Assembly (NCBI GenBank): GCA_902801515.1
Contig: CADCII010000012.1
Location: forward strand, 1-64,000
DNA: 64,000 bases
Direction of reading: 5' to 3'
Origin: an uncultured Lachnospiraceae bacterium
GTDB taxonomy: Bacteria > Bacillota > Clostridia > Lachnospirales > Lachnospiraceae
Under the pieces are notes generated by a model. It was not told the origin of the DNA, did no database searches, and saw only the letters and a list, made by a program, of their open reading frames with translations. Positions 45,489 to 54,768 of the stretch are shown one piece after another; the stretch's first letter is position 1, and each line of letters begins with the position of its first letter. A program made the translations under genes and the position numbers.

Positions 45489-47165
45489 ATGGAAGACCAG
45501 AATAAGATGATAAAGATAAATGCGTGCGGAGAAGAGATGTCTTTTCCGAAAGGAACCATATACAAAGAGATAGCGGCTTCATTTCAGGATAAGATCCCCT
45601 ATCCTGTGCTTCTGGTACGCAGGAACGGGAACGAACTGAGAGAACTGGGGAAGGAGGCTGATGAGGACTGCAGCCTTGAATTCCTGACCCTTCAGGATAA
45701 AGCCGGAAGAGACACCTATAAAAGAAGCCTGTGCCTTATGATGCTCAGGGCTTTCAGCAAGGTGATCCATAAAGGGGATACACATATATGGATCCGTTTT
45801 GCGGTGTCAAACGGGCTGTTCTGCACGATGGAAGGATCAGACATCCCCGTAGATCAGGCTCTTCTGGACCAGGTACTGGAGGAAATGAGGATCCTCAGGG
45901 ACAGGGCGATCCCGTTTGAGAAATACAGTATGGATACAGATGACGCGATATCGGTATTCAGCAGATACCATATGGATGATAAGGCGAAACTGTTCAGTTA
46001 CAGGATCAGCTCAAAGACAAATGTATACAGCCTGGATGGATTCCGGGATTATTATTACGGATATATGGTCCACGACACATCTGTGCTGCAGCTTTTTGAC
46101 CTGAAGCTGTATGATGACGGATTTGTCCTGCTGTTCCCGACATCAAAGGATCCGGAACATCTTCCGGCTTTCGCACCGGTACAGAAACTGTTCCAGGTGC
46201 AGAATACATCCCGCCGCTGGGGCGAGACTCTGGAAATCGATACAGTTGGCGACATGAATGATCTGATCACCCAGGGCAAAACCAAGGACCTGATCCTGAT
46301 GCAGGAAGCTCTGCAGGAGAAAAAGATCGCTGATATAGCGCAGGAGATTGCAGACCGAAAGACGGTACGGCTGGTTCTGATCGCGGGACCGTCTTCCTCA
46401 AGCAAGACAACATTCAGCCACAGACTGTCGATTCAGCTTTCGTGCCATGGCCTGAAACCGCATCCGCTGGCTATGGACGACTACTTCGTCAACAGGGTGA
46501 ACACCCCTAAAAATCCGGACGGATCCTATGACTACGAATGCCTCGGCGCTATCGACGTGGAACAGTTCAACAAGGATCTGACGGGACTTCTGGGCGGTGA
46601 GGAGGTGAATCTGCCGACGTATAACTTCATCACAGGAGAGAGGGAATACAAAGGAAAGACACTGCAGCTGGGAGAAAAAGATGTCCTGGTCGTTGAGGGA
46701 ATCCACGGACTTAATGATGCGCTCACTCATAAGATCCCGGCTGAAAATAAGTATAAGATCTATATTTCCGCGCTGACGCAGCTGAATATCGATGAGCACA
46801 ACCGCATCCCGACCACTGACGGACGCCTGCTTCGCAGGATCGTAAGAGATCAGAGAACAAGAGGCCACAGCGCACGCAATACCATCAATATGTGGTGGAG
46901 TGTCCGTAAGGGTGAAGAGCAGTATATATTCCCGTTCCAGGAAAGCGCAGATGTGATGTTCAATTCCGCACTGATCTATGAACTTGCAGTTCTGAAGACT
47001 TATGCACTTCCCGTACTGTACGCGGTGCCCAAGGACTGTCCGGAATGGCAGGAAGCAAAGAGACTGCTGAAATTCCTGGACTACTTCCTTCCGATCCCGG
47101 CAGATGAGATACCAAAGAATTCGCTGATCAGAGAGTTCATCGGAGGAGGCACATTTGATGTCTGA
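45489..47165 (+). CDS. P-loop nucleoside (uridine) kinase with N-terminal TGS/threonyl-tRNA-synthetase-like region
   Basis: The 558-residue protein has an N-terminal TGS-like domain (about 1-65), a segment resembling the editing region of threonyl-tRNA synthetase (about 70-250), and a C-terminal phosphoribulokinase/uridine kinase domain. The P-loop is GPSSSSKTT (300-308), with MDDYFVNR and VVEGIHGLND downstream. This fused architecture is widespread in Clostridia and is annotated as nucleoside kinase; the synthetase-like part lacks the aminoacylation core. The reaction (NTP-dependent phosphorylation of a nucleoside) is inferred from the kinase domain only. Confidence 0.87.
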   Translation: MEDQNKMIKINACGEEMSFPKGTIYKEIAASFQDKIPYPVLLVRRNGNELRELGKEADEDCSLEFLTLQDKAGRDTYKRSLCLMMLRAFSKVIHKGDTHIWIRFAVSNGLFCTMEGSDIPVDQALLDQVLEEMRILRDRAIPFEKYSMDTDDAISVFSRYHMDDKAKLFSYRISSKTNVYSLDGFRDYYYGYMVHDTSVLQLFDLKLYDDGFVLLFPTSKDPEHLPAFAPVQKLFQVQNTSRRWGETLEIDTVGDMNDLITQGKTKDLILMQEALQEKKIADIAQEIADRKTVRLVLIAGPSSSSKTTFSHRLSIQLSCHGLKPHPLAMDDYFVNRVNTPKNPDGSYDYECLGAIDVEQFNKDLTGLLGGEEVNLPTYNFITGEREYKGKTLQLGEKDVLVVEGIHGLNDALTHKIPAENKYKIYISALTQLNIDEHNRIPTTDGRLLRRIVRDQRTRGHSARNTINMWWSVRKGEEQYIFPFQESADVMFNSALIYELAVLKTYALPVLYAVPKDCPEWQEAKRLLKFLDYFLPIPADEIPKNSLIREFIGGGTFDV

Positions 47166-47256
47166 TGTGCAGAACATCTGTGATCAGCCACAGTCCGTAC
47201 CCGGCCACAAGCTGTAATCCACCGGCAATGCTTTGCCCGGGCTATACCCGCTCCTC

Positions 47257-47285
47257 TTGAAACAGTGTCAGGAGTGTGGTAGATT
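47257..47285 (+). promoter_or_regulatory. rnpB promoter
   Basis: TTGAAA (47257-47262) and TAGATT (47280-47285) are 17 bp apart. The expected transcription start near 47292 agrees with the 5' end deduced from helix P1 of the RNA. Confidence 0.6.
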
Positions 47286-47291
47286 ATCGCA

Positions 47292-47590
47292 CGTAAGTGG
47301 GACAGACGGCCGCTGCCGGACAGACGAAAGGGTCCGGGAGAGGAAAGTCCGGGCTTCACAGGGCAGGATGCCGGATAACGTCCGGCGGAGAAGGGTGGAA
47401 GGGCAGTGTAAGAGACTACCGCCCGTCCGGCAACGGACGGGGCATATGTAAACCCCATCCGAAGCAAGACCGCACAGGAACATATGGCGGCCCGCCAGTT
47501 CCAGGTAGGTTGCTTGAGCCGGCTGGCAACAGCCGGCCTGGATAGATGGCCGTCCGCGACATAACCCGGCTTATCGTCCCGCTTATACCA
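47292..47590 (+). ncRNA. rnpB: RNase P RNA, type A, apparently lacking P9-P12
   Basis: The catalytic RNA of RNase P is recognised by GAGGAAAGTCCGGGC, AGGGCAGGATGCC, GTAAACCCCATCC, GGTAGGTTGCTTGAGCC and ACATAACCCGGCTTATCG. P1 is formed by GTAAGTGGGAC (47293-47303) and GTCCCGCTTAT (47576-47586). P8 (GCCGGATAACGTCCGGC), P13 and P14 are present. Against the E. coli RNA from memory, about 60 nt are missing between P8 and the AAGGGTGGAA of J11/12. That gap covers P9, the 5' strand of P10, the conserved ACAGAAA-type element, P11 and P12. The RNA is only about 299 nt. The loss may be real or an assembly deletion. Confidence 0.9.
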
Positions 47591-47594
47591 TGAG

Positions 47595-47625
47595 GCTCCG
47601 CACCGTGTCAGGTGCGGGGCTTTTT
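47595..47625 (+). terminator. rnpB terminator
   Basis: GCTCCGCACC (47595-47604) pairs with GGTGCGGGGC (47611-47620), one G-T wobble included, and is followed by TTTTT. Confidence 0.82.
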
Positions 47626-47777
47626 AAGTTAAGAAACAATTCATAATTACTTTCGGTGAATCACAACGAAACAATTTCCGCCGGGTGATATGATGCAGGT
47701 ATCGAAAACACTCAAAGTGTCTCATTTTGCTTATGGGGATCTGCGCAGAGGCACTTGACAGAAGAGAGGATGTTTTT

Positions 47778-50700
47778 ATGAAGAGTAACAGACGATTAAG
47801 GGGTTTATTTACAGCTTGCTGTATGACGCTCTGTATGACGACAGCAGCTATTGCGGATCCGTCAGTATATGATTCCACACAGATGAGCGGACAGGGATTT
47901 TCTGTTGCCGACGACGGCGTGACAGTCACGACAAAGATCTATCCGGGAGACAGGATCGCGAACACAGAAGTGTATCTCGGAATGGATAATCTGAATGCAG
48001 ATGCCGCGGAAGGTCTTTTCGACATGCTCGATGACGGAACTCCATGCTGGGTCAATCAGACCGGAAGAGTCTATTCTGTAACATCTCTTCCCATTGACAC
48101 AGGGATAGAGCAGATGGATGAGGAAGGCAATCCCATACTTGACGAAGCAGGCAATCCCGTCACCATGACAGACACAGCATATGTGCTTGAAACCTACGGA
48201 GGGATCGTTGAGACTGCATACGGCATTTCCGGAACAGACAGTACAGATCCCAATACCGGAAGTTCACTCAAAGACACAGCTTACTCTCTGAGAGGAGACC
48301 AGGCATATTTCTATACAGATGAGACTGGAATGCCTCAGACGATCTACGCATCTGATATTGATACTGCCGCTTATCCGAACGGAACTTCAGTCTACCTGAC
48401 ATATGACACTCCGGCAGACCCGTCAAGTGTATTTTCAGGATGGTCTGTATACAGAGTACAGCCGGACGGATCCATGGCGAAGGTTTCCGATGACCAGATC
48501 GGTCAGCTGGGGATCCCGGAACTTGCAGGCCCCGGCCAGCTTGGCGCAGATGCGGTAAACGCCGCAGGCGGCAGACTGTATATAACTGTTAACGGAATGA
48601 ATGACCACCTGGTATTTGTGCCGGTATTCAGCGCAGCAGCTCCTCAGCCTGAGGAAACACCGGACGCAGTTGATCCGGAAGCAGACCCCAATGCAGCAGA
48701 CCCTTACGCTGCAGCCCCGGATATGGCTGACCCGGCAGCAGACCCTGCTCTGATCGATGAACTGGCAGCAGATGCAGGCGGTGCAGATGTGGTACAGATC
48801 GGCGGTGATGGCGCAGACGGTCTTGACGCAGAACTTGATGCTGATGCCGGGATCATTACAGACGATGAAGAGCCAGGATATACATACGAAGTGTTTGTAA
48901 ACTATATCGATCCTGAATGGAACGGCGAATCGACCGGATACTATACATATGCGGGCGGAGAATTCAGCGAAGAGATCAGCACTGCGCAGACCAATCCGGA
49001 AGGACTTGTTTTCTCCGAATGGTCCGCTGATTCTGATGAAGTGATCATCGAGGGCAAGGACAATGCACAGGCAGTTCTGAAGTTTGATCCTTCTGCCGTT
49101 CCGACGGAGAATAAAGTAATCAACGTTGCTGCTGTTTATACTGAACCGCAGACAGAGAAGGCGGTAAATGAACTTACACTCATCGACGGCAGTGCTGAGA
49201 CGGATGTTGACCTTGCCCAGGTTGAGGAAGGAACACAGATTAATGTTACGGCTGCGCAGAAGAGCGGGCTGGTATTTACAGGCTGGACTGCTGACGGTCT
49301 CGAACTGGATGACGATCAGCTCAGTGCCTCTGACATTACGATCACTATGCCGGCCAATGCGGTGACACTTACCGCTCAGTACAGGATGGAGACGGAAGCG
49401 CCGACTGAAAAGCCCACCGAGGCTCCTGAAGAAAACCAGGAAGAACTTCCGGCAGAGACTCCGACTGAAGCTCCTGCCGAGGCACAGCAGGAGAATCCTG
49501 AGCAGGAACAGACAGATGCACCCCAGGCAGAAGAGACAGTGATACAGGCAGAGGTGCTCACCGCTCAGAATGCTTCGATCGAGAGTGACGACGCAGTTGA
49601 AAATGAAGACGGTTCCGTATCTGTTACAGTCGAGCAGGGCGATACGGTCACAGTTATTGCAAATGATGCTCCTGAAGGACAGGAATTTGCGATGTGGAAT
49701 ATCACCAGCGAAGGCGACATTGAGACTACTGATGTTACGGATGAGGTTCTTGAAGTCAAAGTCAGTGAGAATGTGACTGTCGAGCCTGTATATGCGGCAG
49801 AAGATGATGACGAAGACGACAAAGATATCGAACCGTCAGGAGAACCCGAATCCGGTGACGGCCAGCAGAGTTCCGAACAGGAATCCGGTGACGGCCAGCA
49901 GAGTTCCGAACAGGAATCCGGTGAAGACCAGCAGAGTTCCGAACAGGAATCCGGCGATCAGCAGCAGTCTGAAGAGTCAACCCAGCCGGATACGGACGGG
50001 CAGATGGAACCGCAGTCTGATTCCGAGAAGGAAGCTCCGGCGTTCAAACTTACTGTCGTTTCCGGATCTTCGGATAAGAATTCTCTCAAAGAGGGTGAGA
50101 CTGCAACTCTGAAGGCCAATGCTCCGTCCAAGGGATATGAATTCTCGTCCTGGACGGTTTCCGGTTCGGGAAGCGTTGCCAATAAGGCAAGTGCGCAGAC
50201 TACATTTACCATGGGCGCGGCCGACGCCACAGTCACTGCGAACTATACGCCGGTAACCTATGCGCTTACGGTTAAGAACGGAAGCGGTTCCGGTTCCTAT
50301 GAATATGACGAGGATGTTGATATAACAGCGAACTATCCGGAATCGGGCAAAGAGTTTGACAGCTGGGTCGCTGAGAAGGGAAAGGTAACGTTCGTCGACC
50401 CGTCCAGCTATTACGGAACTCTTTACATGCCGGCGTCAGATGCAACTGTCAAAGCCACTTATAAGAACGGACCGGATCCTGCGAATAACGCAATAACAGG
50501 GCTTGAAAACGGTAAAGAATATCTCAAAGGATCAACTCTTACATTCACGGCTGTGGGAGCCGGAATGGATAAGACTGGAAAGAATCCGGGAGATTACCGG
50601 TATAAGCCTGCGGGATATCAGATCGGCGGCGTAAGCGGTTCCTGGACATCTTCTCCGTATACTACCTCCATGGCGATCAATGCAGCCGGTGATTATACAC

Positions 50701-50915
50701 TCACTGTCACCTATGCGAAGGAAGTATACGACGGAAGCGGCTGGCATACGGATGGAACTACAGTAACCAAGTCAGTTACATTCCATATCGTAACTGCCAT
50801 GTCGGTCAATACCGGTGATCCAACTCCGCTTGGCTTGTTTATCGCAGCGGGAGTTGCCGCTCTTGCAGTGATCATTGCCCTGATCATAGTTCTTATCAGA
50901 AGACGGAACAGATAA
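47778..50915 (+). CDS. Large repeat-rich surface protein with C-terminal membrane anchor
   Basis: The 1045-residue protein has a signal peptide (about 1-30, cut near AIA-DP), a unique N-terminal region, and an acidic Ala/Asp/Pro-rich stretch (about 295-370). Several InlB/bacterial-repeat modules follow, recognised by patterns such as GYEFSSWTVSG and MPASDATVKATYKNG. A Glu/Pro linker and an 11-residue repeat (ESGDGQQSSEQ, three copies plus a partial) separate them. The C-terminus is NTGDPTPLGLF, a hydrophobic helix and a RRRNR tail. That resembles a sortase tail with the LPXTG motif degenerated. The start at 47778 is chosen because GAGAGGA precedes it and the signal peptide follows at once. 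It is probably an adhesin or cell-surface scaffold; ligand unknown. Confidence 0.82.
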   Translation: MKSNRRLRGLFTACCMTLCMTTAAIADPSVYDSTQMSGQGFSVADDGVTVTTKIYPGDRIANTEVYLGMDNLNADAAEGLFDMLDDGTPCWVNQTGRVYSVTSLPIDTGIEQMDEEGNPILDEAGNPVTMTDTAYVLETYGGIVETAYGISGTDSTDPNTGSSLKDTAYSLRGDQAYFYTDETGMPQTIYASDIDTAAYPNGTSVYLTYDTPADPSSVFSGWSVYRVQPDGSMAKVSDDQIGQLGIPELAGPGQLGADAVNAAGGRLYITVNGMNDHLVFVPVFSAAAPQPEETPDAVDPEADPNAADPYAAAPDMADPAADPALIDELAADAGGADVVQIGGDGADGLDAELDADAGIITDDEEPGYTYEVFVNYIDPEWNGESTGYYTYAGGEFSEEISTAQTNPEGLVFSEWSADSDEVIIEGKDNAQAVLKFDPSAVPTENKVINVAAVYTEPQTEKAVNELTLIDGSAETDVDLAQVEEGTQINVTAAQKSGLVFTGWTADGLELDDDQLSASDITITMPANAVTLTAQYRMETEAPTEKPTEAPEENQEELPAETPTEAPAEAQQENPEQEQTDAPQAEETVIQAEVLTAQNASIESDDAVENEDGSVSVTVEQGDTVTVIANDAPEGQEFAMWNITSEGDIETTDVTDEVLEVKVSENVTVEPVYAAEDDDEDDKDIEPSGEPESGDGQQSSEQESGDGQQSSEQESGEDQQSSEQESGDQQQSEESTQPDTDGQMEPQSDSEKEAPAFKLTVVSGSSDKNSLKEGETATLKANAPSKGYEFSSWTVSGSGSVANKASAQTTFTMGAADATVTANYTPVTYALTVKNGSGSGSYEYDEDVDITANYPESGKEFDSWVAEKGKVTFVDPSSYYGTLYMPASDATVKATYKNGPDPANNAITGLENGKEYLKGSTLTFTAVGAGMDKTGKNPGDYRYKPAGYQIGGVSGSWTSSPYTTSMAINAAGDYTLTVTYAKEVYDGSGWHTDGTTVTKSVTFHIVTAMSVNTGDPTPLGLFIAAGVAALAVIIALIIVLIRRRNR
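49848..49967 (+). repeat. 33-bp tandem repeat within the surface protein gene
   Basis: Units begin at 49848, 49881 and 49914, followed by a partial unit at 49947-49967. Each encodes 11 residues, ESGDGQQSSEQ or a close variant. The first two copies are identical and the third differs in a few bases, so copy number may vary between strains by slippage. Reading frame is kept because the unit is a multiple of three. Confidence 0.9.
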
Positions 50916-50950
50916 GAGATCAGTTCAGGAATTGATGAGATGAGTTATGA

Positions 50951-50996
50951 AAACCCTGTACCTCAGGTCCGTAGGGATCAGTGATACAGGGTTTTT
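50951..50996. terminator. Terminator after the surface protein gene
   Basis: AAACCCTGTA (50951-50960) pairs with TACAGGGTTT (50985-50994), and TTTT follows on the plus strand. A run of A lies on the other side only weakly, so the main use is for the plus-strand gene, though the convergent HAD gene may share it. Confidence 0.7.
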
Positions 50997-51028
50997 TATG
51001 TCATGGATGTGTGATTCTTCCCGGTCCT

Positions 51029-51868
51029 TCATTTCCTGCTGAAGCAGAATTTTTCGAGAATCTCGGCTACAGCAGCGTGGTTATTGTCCCGCTGGGTCAC
51101 ATAATCCGCCTCTGCTTTAAGACTGTCATCAGCATTTTTAACTGCGCATCCGATTCCTGCGGCAAGGATCATGGGAAGGTCATTTTCAGCATCTCCTGCA
51201 GAGATCGTATTTTCTATGGGGATCTGATAGTGATCCGCCAGGAAATGGAGGGCTGCTCCCTTGCTGACTCCGGGGGGGACGATCTCCAGCAGATTGGGGT
51301 TGGAATTAAAGCAGTTCAGCTCGCCTGCGAATTTTGCATCAAAGAGGCTGCGGAATTCAGTGATCCGTGAAGGATCATCATAATCAAGGCACAGGAGCTT
51401 AACCGAAGGCTCCATGTTGAATGAACGGATATTGTCAGTAAAGACAACATCCAGTTTCTGGATGGAGAGATATTTGCGAAGATGATGATTGTCAGTCTCA
51501 GAGACAACAGCGCTGTCAGTGTATGCCTGGATATGGATACCGTATTCGTTTGCAAGATCAAATGACCTGTACATCAGATCAAGAGGAATGGTCTTCTTAA
51601 GCAGGACCTCTTCAGTATACGTATCAAAAACCAGACCACCGTTGTAACTGGTGATCAGAAGGTTCTTTCTTCCATACAGGTGAATGTCCCGCAGCAGACC
51701 GGCAGCTCCGTTCAGCGCGCGTCCTGTGGAGATGGATATGATATTATCCATGTCCAGAAAGCGCTCGAGTGCCTGAAGATTCTCCTGGCTGAGAGATTTG
51801 TCCGTATTTACCAGTGTTTCATCTATGTCGGTAAATAAGATCATTCTGTCAGTGTCATAACTATTCAT
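51029..51868 (-). CDS. HAD-superfamily Cof-type phosphatase
   Basis: The 279-residue protein has motif I DIDETLV with Asp14 and Asp16, motif II ISISTGRA, the conserved lysine in GVSKGAALHFL and motif IV SAGDAENDLPMI, all of the Cof/IIB subfamily. These enzymes dephosphorylate sugar phosphates or nucleotides with broad specificity. The start may instead be 51844, which would place motif I nearer the N-terminus as in many relatives. It is convergent with the surface protein gene and divergent from the AlaX-like gene. Confidence 0.87.
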   Translation of the reverse strand: MNSYDTDRMILFTDIDETLVNTDKSLSQENLQALERFLDMDNIISISTGRALNGAAGLLRDIHLYGRKNLLITSYNGGLVFDTYTEEVLLKKTIPLDLMYRSFDLANEYGIHIQAYTDSAVVSETDNHHLRKYLSIQKLDVVFTDNIRSFNMEPSVKLLCLDYDDPSRITEFRSLFDAKFAGELNCFNSNPNLLEIVPPGVSKGAALHFLADHYQIPIENTISAGDAENDLPMILAAGIGCAVKNADDSLKAEADYVTQRDNNHAAVAEILEKFCFSRK

Positions 51869-51960
51869 ATATATTATCCCTTACTTACAGGCGTCGGATC
51901 CTGAACGGACCTGGCATTGAAACAATACAGTCGACTCAGTATAGGTGTGTTTACCGAAAC

Positions 51961-51989
51961 TTGTCAATGGAGCGGCCAGAGGATATACT
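51961..51989 (+). promoter_or_regulatory. Promoter of the AlaX-like gene
   Basis: TTGTCA (51961-51966) and TATACT (51984-51989) are 17 bp apart and lead into the AlaX-like and glmM genes. Confidence 0.55.
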
Positions 51990-52024
51990 TTATGAAAATT
52001 AAAAAGTGAGGAACTGAGAGAAAC

Positions 52025-53218
52025 ATGACTCAAAGACTGTATTACGACGATGTTTATATGAAAGAGTTTGACGCGGCGGTACTTGACTGCAGGCAGGCAG
52101 ACGGCTGCTGGGAGATTATTCCGGACTGCAGTGCCTTTTTTCCGGAGGGAGGAGGCCAGAACGGTGACAGGGGAAAACTGTCAGATATCAAAACCGGCGT
52201 GACTGCTGAAGTTCTGGATACAAGAGAGTGTGGAGATGATGTGATTCTTGTGTGCAGTGCCCCGATAGAAAAGGGAAGCAAAGTCCACGGCGTTCTTGAC
52301 TGGGAATACCGCTTTGACCGGATGCAGAATCATTCAGGAGAGCATATCGTCAGCGGACTGATCCATACCAGGTTCGGGTACAATAATGTCGGGTTTCATA
52401 TGAGTTCAGACAGGATGACGATTGATCTGGACGGAGAGATCACGGAGGATGAGCTTCTTGATATTGAGAAGCGTGCAAATGAGATCGTCTGGGAGAATAC
52501 AGCGATCCGTACAGACACATATACGGAAGAGGAAGCGGAGAGCATAGAATTCCGGAGCAAAAAAGAACTTCACGGCGAGATCCGGGTGGTCTCCATTCCC
52601 GGATCTGATGTCTGCGCCTGCTGCGGTACCCATGTATCCAGAACAGGAGAGATCGGTTCCATCCGCATTATCTCTCATGAGAGATTCAGAGGAGGGATCC
52701 GCATGGAACTCATGTGCGGACGCTGGGCGTATGAGTATATGACCCAGCTGTTCAGGCAGAACCATGAGGTATCCACGCTTCTGAGCAGCAAGATGCCTCA
52801 GATCGCCCCGGCGGTCAGGAAACTCATGGAGGACCAGAACCAGCTGAAGGGACGTATCATCGGTTTTTATTATGACCAGATCGAGCGAAAGGCGGATGAA
52901 CTCGCACAAAAAGGTGATGTGCTCATCTTCGCAGATAACTACACGCCTGTACTTGTCCAGAAACTCACCGCGAGAGTCATGGAAAAGACATCCTTCAAAG
53001 TATTTTCATTTGCAGGAAACGATGAAGAGGGGTATAAATATGCTGTCGGACAGACAGACGGCGACCTGAAGGAATTTGTGAAGGATATGAACAGTCAGCT
53101 GTCCGGAAGGGGAGGCGGAAGGCCTTTCTTCCTGCAGGGATCCGTATCGTCATACCGTGAAAGTATAGTAAAATATTTCTCAGAAAAGGTAGATGGTATT
53201 ATAATAGACACTGTTTGA
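52025..53218 (+). CDS. Alanyl-tRNA editing protein, AlaX-L type with DHHA1 domain
   Basis: The 397-residue stand-alone editing protein hydrolyses mischarged Ser-tRNA-Ala or Gly-tRNA-Ala. The N-terminal region has FFPEGGGQNGDRG and the zinc ligands HSGEH (His103, His107), with CCGTH (Cys200, His204) completing the site. A C-terminal DHHA1 domain carries GRGGGRPFFLQGS, with Arg replacing one of the usual glycines. It lacks the aminoacylation domain of AlaRS. It is 31 bp upstream of glmM and probably co-transcribed with it. Confidence 0.9.
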   Translation: MTQRLYYDDVYMKEFDAAVLDCRQADGCWEIIPDCSAFFPEGGGQNGDRGKLSDIKTGVTAEVLDTRECGDDVILVCSAPIEKGSKVHGVLDWEYRFDRMQNHSGEHIVSGLIHTRFGYNNVGFHMSSDRMTIDLDGEITEDELLDIEKRANEIVWENTAIRTDTYTEEEAESIEFRSKKELHGEIRVVSIPGSDVCACCGTHVSRTGEIGSIRIISHERFRGGIRMELMCGRWAYEYMTQLFRQNHEVSTLLSSKMPQIAPAVRKLMEDQNQLKGRIIGFYYDQIERKADELAQKGDVLIFADNYTPVLVQKLTARVMEKTSFKVFSFAGNDEEGYKYAVGQTDGDLKEFVKDMNSQLSGRGGGRPFFLQGSVSSYRESIVKYFSEKVDGIIIDTV

Positions 53219-53249
53219 AACAGAACAGATAGTAAGGAGAGGTATAACT

Positions 53250-54605
53250 ATGGGTAAATATTTTGGAACAGATGGTTTCAGAGGCAAGGCAAATGTGGAA
53301 CTGACAGCCGAGAAGGCTTTCAAGGTCGGAAGATATCTGGGATGGTATTACAGCAGGAACCATGAGGATCACCGTGCACGGATAGTAATCGGCAAGGATA
53401 CGAGAAGATCCAGCTATATGCTCGAGGACGCGCTCTGTGCCGGCCTTACCAGTTCAGGCGCAGATGCTTACCTGCTTCATGTCACCACGACTCCGTCGGT
53501 ATCTTACTGCTGCCGCATGGACGGGTTTGACTGCGGAATCATGATCTCCGCCAGCCATAATCCATTCTATGACAACGGGATCAAGATCATGCGCGCCAAC
53601 GGACAGAAGATCGAGCCTGAGATCGAAGAGAAGATTGAGGAATATATCGACGGACAGATCGAGGAACTTCCCTATGCGACAGATGACGCGATCGGCCGTT
53701 CCATCGACTATTCTGCAGGCCGCAACCGCTATATCGGATACCTGATGACGATTCCGAGCCGTGCGTTCAACGGCAAGAGAGTTGCTCTTGACTGCGCGAA
53801 CGGTGCTTCCAGCATGATCGCGAAGTCCGTATTTGAAGCGCTGGGTGCCAAGACTTTTGTCATCAACAACCAGCCGGACGGCGTGAACATCAACGATCAC
53901 TGCGGTTCCACACATATGGAGTCTCTCCAGAAATTTGTCGTGGATAATGGACTGGATGTGGGATTTGCCTATGACGGTGACGCAGACAGATGCCTGGCGG
54001 TTGATGAGCGCGGCAAGATCGTGAACGGCGACCAGATCATGTATCTGTGCGGCAAGTATCTTCGTGAGTGCGGCAATCTTGACCATGATATGATCGTCAC
54101 GACTGTTATGAGCAACCTGGGCTTCTATAAGACCTGTGATGCGACCGGCCTGAAGTATCAGCAGACTGCGGTCGGCGACAAGTATGTCGCGGAGAACATG
54201 ATGGCAAACGGATATGTGCTCGGCGGCGAGCAGAGCGGTCATATCATCTTCGGAAAATATGCGACCACCGGCGACGGTATTCTGACCTCCCTCATGGTCA
54301 TGCAGACTATGCTCGAGAAGAAGATGCCTCTGTCCATGATGGCGGATGAGATGAAGATCTTCCCGCAGGTGCTGAAGAATGTCGTAGTCCATGACAAAGC
54401 GACGGCCAGGGAAAATGAAAAGGTCAAGGCTGCGGTCAAAGCAGCGGAAGAGGGACTTGGTGACAGCGGACGTATTCTGGTCCGTGAGAGCGGTACAGAG
54501 CCTAAGATGCGTGTCATGGTAGAAGCTGCTACCCTGGAAGAGTGCGAGAAGTGGGTAGATTCAGTCGTCAAAGTGATCCGTGCCGAAGGTCTTGCAGTCA
54601 ACTGA
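53250..54605 (+). CDS. glmM: Phosphoglucosamine mutase
   Basis: The 451-residue alpha-D-phosphohexomutase converts glucosamine 6-phosphate to glucosamine 1-phosphate for UDP-GlcNAc and peptidoglycan. MGKYFGTDGFRGKAN is the typical GlmM N-terminus, phosphoserine Ser102 lies in ISASHNPFYDNGIK, the metal loop is DGDADRC, and RESGTEPKMRVMVE is the phosphate-binding loop. AGGAG precedes the ATG. It is followed by a terminator and then the rhamnose genes, a grouping of cell-envelope precursors. Confidence 0.93.
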   Translation: MGKYFGTDGFRGKANVELTAEKAFKVGRYLGWYYSRNHEDHRARIVIGKDTRRSSYMLEDALCAGLTSSGADAYLLHVTTTPSVSYCCRMDGFDCGIMISASHNPFYDNGIKIMRANGQKIEPEIEEKIEEYIDGQIEELPYATDDAIGRSIDYSAGRNRYIGYLMTIPSRAFNGKRVALDCANGASSMIAKSVFEALGAKTFVINNQPDGVNINDHCGSTHMESLQKFVVDNGLDVGFAYDGDADRCLAVDERGKIVNGDQIMYLCGKYLRECGNLDHDMIVTTVMSNLGFYKTCDATGLKYQQTAVGDKYVAENMMANGYVLGGEQSGHIIFGKYATTGDGILTSLMVMQTMLEKKMPLSMMADEMKIFPQVLKNVVVHDKATARENEKVKAAVKAAEEGLGDSGRILVRESGTEPKMRVMVEAATLEECEKWVDSVVKVIRAEGLAVN

Positions 54606-54662
54606 AAGGCACTGTAAAGCTGTTAACTGAAAAAACTGGAATTATTTTCAATTCCGCTATTG

Positions 54663-54688
54663 AAGGTGACGTTACGTCACCTTTTATA
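54663..54688 (+). terminator. Terminator between glmM and rfbA
   Basis: AAGGTGACG (54663-54671) pairs with CGTCACCTT (54675-54683) around a TTA loop, followed by TTTAT. A TATAAT at 54690-54695 just downstream may be the -10 of the rfb operon, but no -35 at proper spacing is evident. Confidence 0.6.
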
Positions 54689-54768
54689 GTATAATGGAAA
54701 GGCACTGATTGTCCGGATACAAAGAGATCCGTACATCATAGTTTGCGAATAATAAGGAGAACATGACA

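Noticed and set aside
49848..49967. CRISPR-like array
   Set aside because: The 33-bp units are contiguous, without spacers, and are in-frame coding repeats of a surface protein.
50800..50915. LPXTG sorting signal in the large surface protein
   Set aside because: No LPXTG or close NPXTN motif is present; only the NTGD segment, hydrophobic helix and basic tail remain.
45297..53218. Functional link between tRNA-Ala(GGC) and the AlaX-like editing gene
   Set aside because: They are 6.7 kb apart, on different transcripts and with unrelated neighbours; shared alanine identity is not evidence of a system.
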